From assembly GCA_036939975.1 (NCBI GenBank), contig JALLPB010000368.1, positions 1-16,984 of the forward strand: a DNA stretch of 16,984 bases, given 5' to 3'. Below the pieces are notes generated by a model. That model searched no databases. It worked only from the letters and a program-made list of their open reading frames with translations, and was not told where the DNA came from. Each line of letters opens with the position of its first letter. Position 1 is the stretch's first letter. This DNA comes from Cyclostephanos tholiformis. Taxonomy: Eukaryota > Bacillariophyta > Thalassiosirophyceae > Thalassiosirales > Thalassiosiraceae. The translations under genes were made by a program, and so were the position numbers. Positions 16,482 through 16,984 of this stretch are shown here, in pieces.

Positions 16482-16984
16482 GTTGTTTCTTCAGCACCTT
16501 GTTGTCTTTTTTGACCGGAGGTCCCGACGCCATGGGACGACGTATGATATTGCCCTCCTTTTACCAATGATGCATGCTACAAGCGTCGGGCTTTTGGCTC
16601 TCCCCTTCCCCTTCCCCTCTCCTCCCCTCTGCAGTGGCGCCTGAGACGTCGTCAGGTGTTGTGGCTAGTGTCGTATCTGTTATTATATCTCTTTATCGGG
16701 CAATTTTCACTATTGTGAAAATTTTAGTCACAACACACAACGACAAACCTTAATGCATTTTATGTAAGAAACTACTTCAGGGACCATAACGGTATTATTA
16801 CATCTGCAGAAAGAAGACAGTCTGAGGTTTCCGCAGATATTGGGGTCTGGGGGTCTGTGACAGAGTCTTCCGGGTCAATAATGCATAGCGCGCACCTCAG
16901 TCGATATGTGATATGGTAGTAATTTTTTGAAGAGAAAAACTGGAGAATGCCTTTATATAGAGCTTCGACCCGTGATAATGCCTC
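16482..16984 (-). promoter_or_regulatory. Upstream region of the FAD oxidoreductase gene
   Basis: Presumed promoter and 5' leader of the minus-strand gene, then spacer to the window edge. It contains a CT-rich run near 16600-16626. On the minus strand an out-of-frame ATG at 16533 opens a 27-codon frame that overlaps the main start and stops at 16450. An inverted repeat lies at 16702-16723. No gene is supported in the last 300 bp. Confidence 0.4.
16702..16723. repeat. 9-bp inverted repeat with 4-nt loop
   Basis: AATTTTCAC (16702-16710) and GTGAAAATT (16715-16723) are perfect reverse complements around TATT. Farther out, GTGTTGTGGCT (about 16657-16667) and AGTCACAACAC (about 16726-16736) are imperfect reverse complements, so a larger hairpin or a small MITE-like element of about 80 bp is possible. 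Confidence 0.5.

Noticed and set aside
1..16984. tRNA, rRNA, CRISPR arrays or a bacterial-type operon
   Set aside because: No such structure was seen. Genes are spliced and separated by spacers, so this is eukaryotic nuclear sequence.

Overview
The window looks like nuclear DNA from a photosynthetic stramenopile, most probably a diatom. Three genes are interrupted by short GT-AG introns (about 60-150 nt). One protein starts with a signal peptide ending in an Ala-Phe plastid-targeting motif typical of algae with red-derived complex plastids. A decayed PIF1-like helicase, a family abundant in diatoms, lies between genes. The genus cannot be told from the sequence. Two single-N contig joins, each flanked by an identical 72-bp duplicate, show that this is a draft scaffold.

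Layout. 464-5972 (+): a 13-exon full-size ABCG/PDR transporter (NBD1-TMD1-NBD2-TMD2). 5973-8062: a 2.1-kb intergenic stretch with a broken PIF1-like helicase on the minus strand (about 6386-6900) and several hairpin-forming inverted repeats, the densest just upstream of the next gene. 8063-10866 (+): a 3-exon sterol 3-beta-glucosyltransferase (UGT80/GT28 type) with a long C-terminal extension. 10867-11851: an intergenic stretch with an open minus-strand fragment coding a membrane segment and tail, perhaps the decayed end of a gene. 11852-14098 (+): a type I membrane protein with signal peptide, VWA_N-like region, von Willebrand A domain with complete MIDAS, Cache-like segment and C-terminal transmembrane helix (alpha2delta-like architecture). 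Both assembly joins fall in this gene and artificially shift its frame. 14099-14582: a convergent 3' intergenic region. 14583-16481 (-): a single-exon, probably plastid-targeted FAD-dependent oxidoreductase of the amine oxidase/phytoene desaturase-like superfamily. 16482-16984: its upstream region.

The transporter and the glucosyltransferase both belong to families that handle lipids or sterols and lie in tandem on one strand, but nothing else shows that they work together. I see no convincing multi-gene novel system. The most useful points are the helicase relic, a splice-site choice in the transporter that decides between an open frame and a stop, the assembly duplications, and the unexplained extension of the glucosyltransferase.
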